From JBARRS01 sp049644345 (lineage in GTDB: Bacteria > Actinomycetota > Thermoleophilia > Gaiellales > Gaiellaceae): a stretch of 7,475 nucleotides of DNA. Shown piece after piece: positions 5,515 through 7,475 of this stretch (position 1 is its first letter; each line of letters opens with the position of its first letter). The notes under the pieces are model-generated. The model ran no database searches and was not told the origin of the DNA. It was given only the letters and a program-made list of their open reading frames with translations. Location of the stretch: positions 1-7,475 of the forward strand of contig JBARRS010000130.1 in the NCBI GenBank assembly GCA_049644345.1, given 5' to 3'. A program made the position numbers and the translations under genes.

Positions 5515-6489
5515 TCAGCCGGCGCTCAGCCACTCGCGCAGCTCGGTGTGGCCCGTTGGCCTGGTGCCTTCGTCCAGCTCGGCCCGCAGCTCGCCGACCG
5601 TGCCGAACCGTTCCGCGAGCACGTCGTGGCTGTGGATCGTCTCGAGGTTGACCTGGCGCGAGAGCAGGAAGTCCTCGTCCTCGAGCTCCGGGTACGTCAT
5701 CAGCGTGGCCCGTAGGGCAAGGCGCACCGAGTCCTCGACGAATCGCGCGTGGGCGTGCGCCTGCTCGACGACGTGCAGCTCGTCGGGCCGCTTGAGCAGC
5801 TCGTAGACCGGGGCGCTCATCGAGCCCTCGACGATCCGGACGAGCTGCTCGGCGTTGACCGGCTGCTCGGTGCCCACGTAGAGCGTCCCCCGTCCCCGCT
5901 GGTTGTGCGTCGCAACGGGGACGAGCTCGAGGATCCGCTCGACGTCGTCCTCGTCGAAGCCGGCGTCCTCGAGCCGTTCGGCGGCGGCTTCGCGCACGAG
6001 CCCCTGCGCACAGGGGCAGGCGTTGATCCCCGCCGCCTCGACGCCGACGAGCCGCCGCGCCGAAGTCGCCGACGCTGCCGCGATCCCGACGAGCGAGATC
6101 ATCTCCTGCGTCGGCAGCCCCGTCACCGGCGTCGTCCGCTCGAGCGGGTAGCGGGCGACGATCTTCACCTCGGCGCGGAGTGCGCGCTGCCGGCCGATGA
6201 TCTCCGCCGCGATCCGCTCTGCAAGCTGCTCGACGAGCAGCGCCTCGCCGATCACGACCTCCTCGATCGCGTCCTCGAACAGCTCCGGGAAGCGCGACAT
6301 ATGCACGCCCTTTCGTGCTGGGTCGAGATCGACCGTGCAGTCGAGGTCAGCCGCGATCAGCTTCTCGACCTCGCCGTGTCTGATCCGGATCGTCTTCTGG
6401 ACGCCCGTGACGCCGGCGCGGGAGAGGCCGATTCGCACCTCCGGCGGCGAGGCCTGGAGATCGTGCATGAGAAAATGCCGCTCGCTCAT
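5515..6489 (-). CDS. folE2: GTP cyclohydrolase FolE2 (type IB, MptA-like)
   Basis: FolE2 catalyses the first step of folate synthesis, converting GTP to dihydroneopterin triphosphate (archaeal MptA makes the cyclic phosphate). The protein is 324 residues. Visible hallmarks are SRAGVTGVQKTIRI (23-36), GVHMSRFPE (61-69), the CPCAQ motif with the catalytic-type Cys at 158-162, VPVATHNQRGRGTL with His195 (190-203), SAPVYELLKRPDE with Glu230 (225-237), AHARFVEDSVR (246-256) and the C-terminal QVNLETIHSHD with His286/His288 (279-289). The YELLKRPDE and RFVEDSVR wording is closer to archaeal MptA than to the short bacterial FolE2 forms. ATG 6489 is taken as start; ATG 6468 is an alternative, and neither has a strong ribosome binding site. 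Open frame further upstream is antisense to the kinase-like gene. It is 16 bases from the convergent SOD stop. Its product feeds the folate used by ThyX. Confidence 0.94.
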   Translation of the reverse strand: MSERHFLMHDLQASPPEVRIGLSRAGVTGVQKTIRIRHGEVEKLIAADLDCTVDLDPARKGVHMSRFPELFEDAIEEVVIGEALLVEQLAERIAAEIIGRQRALRAEVKIVARYPLERTTPVTGLPTQEMISLVGIAAASATSARRLVGVEAAGINACPCAQGLVREAAAERLEDAGFDEDDVERILELVPVATHNQRGRGTLYVGTEQPVNAEQLVRIVEGSMSAPVYELLKRPDELHVVEQAHAHARFVEDSVRLALRATLMTYPELEDEDFLLSRQVNLETIHSHDVLAERFGTVGELRAELDEGTRPTGHTELREWLSAG

Positions 6490-6509
6490 CGCTTCGCCGC
6501 AACCGTACC

Positions 6510-6515
6510 AGGGGG
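6510..6515 (+). promoter_or_regulatory. Ribosome binding site that decides the TTG start
   Basis: AGGGGG lies 4 bases before the TTG at 6520. The alternative ATG at 6475 has no such motif upstream. The site favours the shorter protein and avoids overlap with the divergent folE2 start at 6489. Confidence 0.45.
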
Positions 6516-6519
6516 ATCG

Positions 6520-7110
6520 TTGGCCGAAGACCTGCAGTTCGCACGGCTCGTCGCGCTCGCGTGTCACGACATCCGCACGCCGCTCGCGACCGTGCACGGC
6601 TTCGCCAAGACCCTGGCGCGGATGCCGGAGCTCGAAGATCCCGTCGCCCGCTACGTCGGGATGATCGACGCGGCATCGGACCAGATCGCCGACCTGCTCG
6701 ACGAGCTGGGCCTCGCCGCGCGGATCGCGGAGGGCCGCTACGAGCCGGCGCTGCGCGAGCTCGACACGCTCGAGCTCGCCCGCACGGTCGCCGAGCGGCT
6801 CGGTGACGAACGAGTGCGGGTCACGGGCGACGGCGCCGCCGTGCACGTGGACGTCGAGGCGGTCGAGCGCGGCGTGACGGCTCTCGTCCGCTCGGCGCTT
6901 CGCCACGGCGGCCTCGAGCAGGTGGACGTCCGGGTCGAAGGCCCCGAGCTCGGCGTCTCGCCGATCACGGACTCATCGGAGCAGGTCGTCACGGGCCGGG
7001 ACCTCCGCGATCTCGGCGCCGCGGTCGCCGTGCGCCTGCTCGAGGCGCTCGGCGGGTCCGCATCGGTCGAGGACGAGACGCTGCGCGTGCGGTTGCCCCA
7101 GGCGTCGTGA
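6520..7110 (+). CDS. Small soluble histidine-kinase-like protein with degenerate ATP-binding domain
   Basis: This is a 196-residue protein beginning MAEDLQFARLVALACHDIRTPLATVHGF. CHDIRTPL (15-22) is an intact HisKA H-box with the phospho-acceptor His16. The helical hairpin continues through VARYVGMIDAASDQIADLLDELGLAARI (42-69). The C-terminal half (about 85-193) has the outline of the HATPase fold, ending DLGAAVAVRLLEALGGSASVEDETLRVRLP. The N-box Asn is missing (ALVRSALRHGG at 121-131), and no DxGxG G1 box or G2 glycine loop can be found. There is no sensor, HAMP or membrane segment. TTG 6520 is preferred because AGGGGG lies at 6510-6515; an ATG at 6475 in the same frame would overlap folE2 by 15 bases. 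Likely roles are phosphotransfer, dimerisation or scaffold; loss of kinase activity is inferred. No response regulator is adjacent. Confidence 0.75.
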   Translation: MAEDLQFARLVALACHDIRTPLATVHGFAKTLARMPELEDPVARYVGMIDAASDQIADLLDELGLAARIAEGRYEPALRELDTLELARTVAERLGDERVRVTGDGAAVHVDVEAVERGVTALVRSALRHGGLEQVDVRVEGPELGVSPITDSSEQVVTGRDLRDLGAAVAVRLLEALGGSASVEDETLRVRLPQAS

Positions 7111-7111
7111 C

Positions 7112-7475
7112 TTACTTCAGCAGTCTCGAGAGCCGCCGGTCCTTGAGCACGCGTCCACCGGTCTGGCAGCTCGGGCAGTAGTAGACGGTGTGCTGTTCGT
7201 AGTCGACGCGGGCGATCGCAGTACCGCAGACGTAGCAGGGCTCTCGGAGCTTGCCGTGGACACGGTAGACGCGCCCGTCCTTCGCGCCGCGCCCGCGCAA
7301 CTCGAGGCCTCGCTCGAGCTCCTCGTCGATCGCAGCCGCGAGCCGCTCCACCTGTCCGGGGACCAGGTCCCCCGACAGGGCATATGGGGACAGCTGCGCG
7401 CGGTGGAGGATCTCGTTCGCCCAGGCGCGGCCGATCCCGGCGATCGAACGCTGGTCGCGCAGGAGAGGGTGCAGG
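7112..7475 (-). CDS. Fpg/Nei family DNA glycosylase, C-terminal part (runs off the window)
   Basis: The frame is open from the right edge to a TAA at 7112, giving 121 residues of the C-terminal half of a formamidopyrimidine-DNA glycosylase/endonuclease VIII protein, which removes oxidised bases and cuts at the abasic site. The visible part begins LHPLLRDQRSIAGIGRAW and continues ANEILHRAQLSPYA, the helix-two-turn-helix region. A zinc finger follows: CYVC, 16 residues, CPSC, then QTGGRVLKDRRLSRLLK at the end. The N-terminal catalytic Pro-Glu is outside the window, so Fpg cannot be separated from Nei. In the finger, the Arg expected 5 residues before the third Cys (R258 of E. coli Fpg) is His (QHTVYYC). 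The GTG at 7351 is an internal codon, not the start. The stop lies one base from that of the convergent kinase-like gene. Confidence 0.93.
   Translation of the reverse strand, partial: LHPLLRDQRSIAGIGRAWANEILHRAQLSPYALSGDLVPGQVERLAAAIDEELERGLELRGRGAKDGRVYRVHGKLREPCYVCGTAIARVDYEQHTVYYCPSCQTGGRVLKDRRLSRLLK
7351..7379. repeat. Imperfect 29-bp palindrome inside the glycosylase gene
   Basis: Arms CCTGTC-C-GGGGAC (7351-7363) and GTCCCC-C-GACAGG (7367-7379) pair over 12 of 13 positions with a CAG loop; the one mismatch is C against C. It lies in coding sequence, where it encodes LSGDLVPGQ on the minus strand. It could be a regulatory structure, a site, or chance in GC-rich code. Confidence 0.5.

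Noticed and set aside
5749..6474. Long N-terminal extension of the kinase-like gene, which might suggest a sensor domain
   Set aside because: The extra residues are antisense to folE2 (conserved throughout), low in complexity and show no domain. A ribosome binding site supports TTG 6520.

Overview
The window looks like chromosomal DNA of a high-GC actinobacterium. The style of the proteins (a ThyX, an archaeal-type FolE2/MptA, an RskA-like anti-sigma factor, secreted Ig-like proteins and very short gene spacing) makes class Thermoleophilia (Gaiellales/Solirubrobacterales relatives) my best guess. This is inference; no rRNA or other marker is present. Gene density is very high, and several neighbours overlap or share stop or start codons.

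Layout. Positions 1-182 hold no gene but a cluster of near-perfect hairpins, with a 21-base fragment at the very edge that duplicates part of the DUF72 gene. A DUF72/YecE-like gene (minus, 183-854) is head to head with thyX (plus, 847-1554), the flavin-dependent thymidylate synthase. thyX ends in a CTAG that also holds the stop codon of a minus-strand operon read from about 3446 down to 1551: an SDR oxidoreductase, an ECF sigma factor and its membrane anti-sigma factor, with 11-base and 4-base overlaps. Divergent from it, at 3516-4148, is a secreted Ig-like protein. The two share a short intergenic region holding a 29-base imperfect dyad, which can also be read as overlapping ECF-type promoters on both strands. 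A strong bidirectional terminator (4165-4194) follows.

Next come two different Fe/Mn superoxide dismutases, transcribed divergently from a 48-base gap (4203-4829 minus, 4878-5498 plus). They are followed by folE2 (minus, 5515-6489), a small soluble histidine-kinase-like protein with an intact H-box but degraded ATP-binding motifs (plus, about 6520-7110), and the C-terminal part of an Fpg/Nei DNA glycosylase that runs off the right edge (minus, 7112-7475).

How they fit together. Most of the window is ordinary housekeeping: folate and thymidylate supply (folE2, thyX, possibly the pteridine-reductase-like SDR), oxidative stress defence (two SODs, Fpg/Nei) and envelope-stress signalling (sigma/anti-sigma). 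The part most likely to be an undescribed unit is the divergent SDR-sigma-anti-sigma / secreted Ig-like protein module around its symmetric control region. The degenerate histidine kinase and the SDR with a Tyr-to-His active-site change are the most unusual single proteins. No CRISPR array, transposase, tRNA or phage gene was seen.
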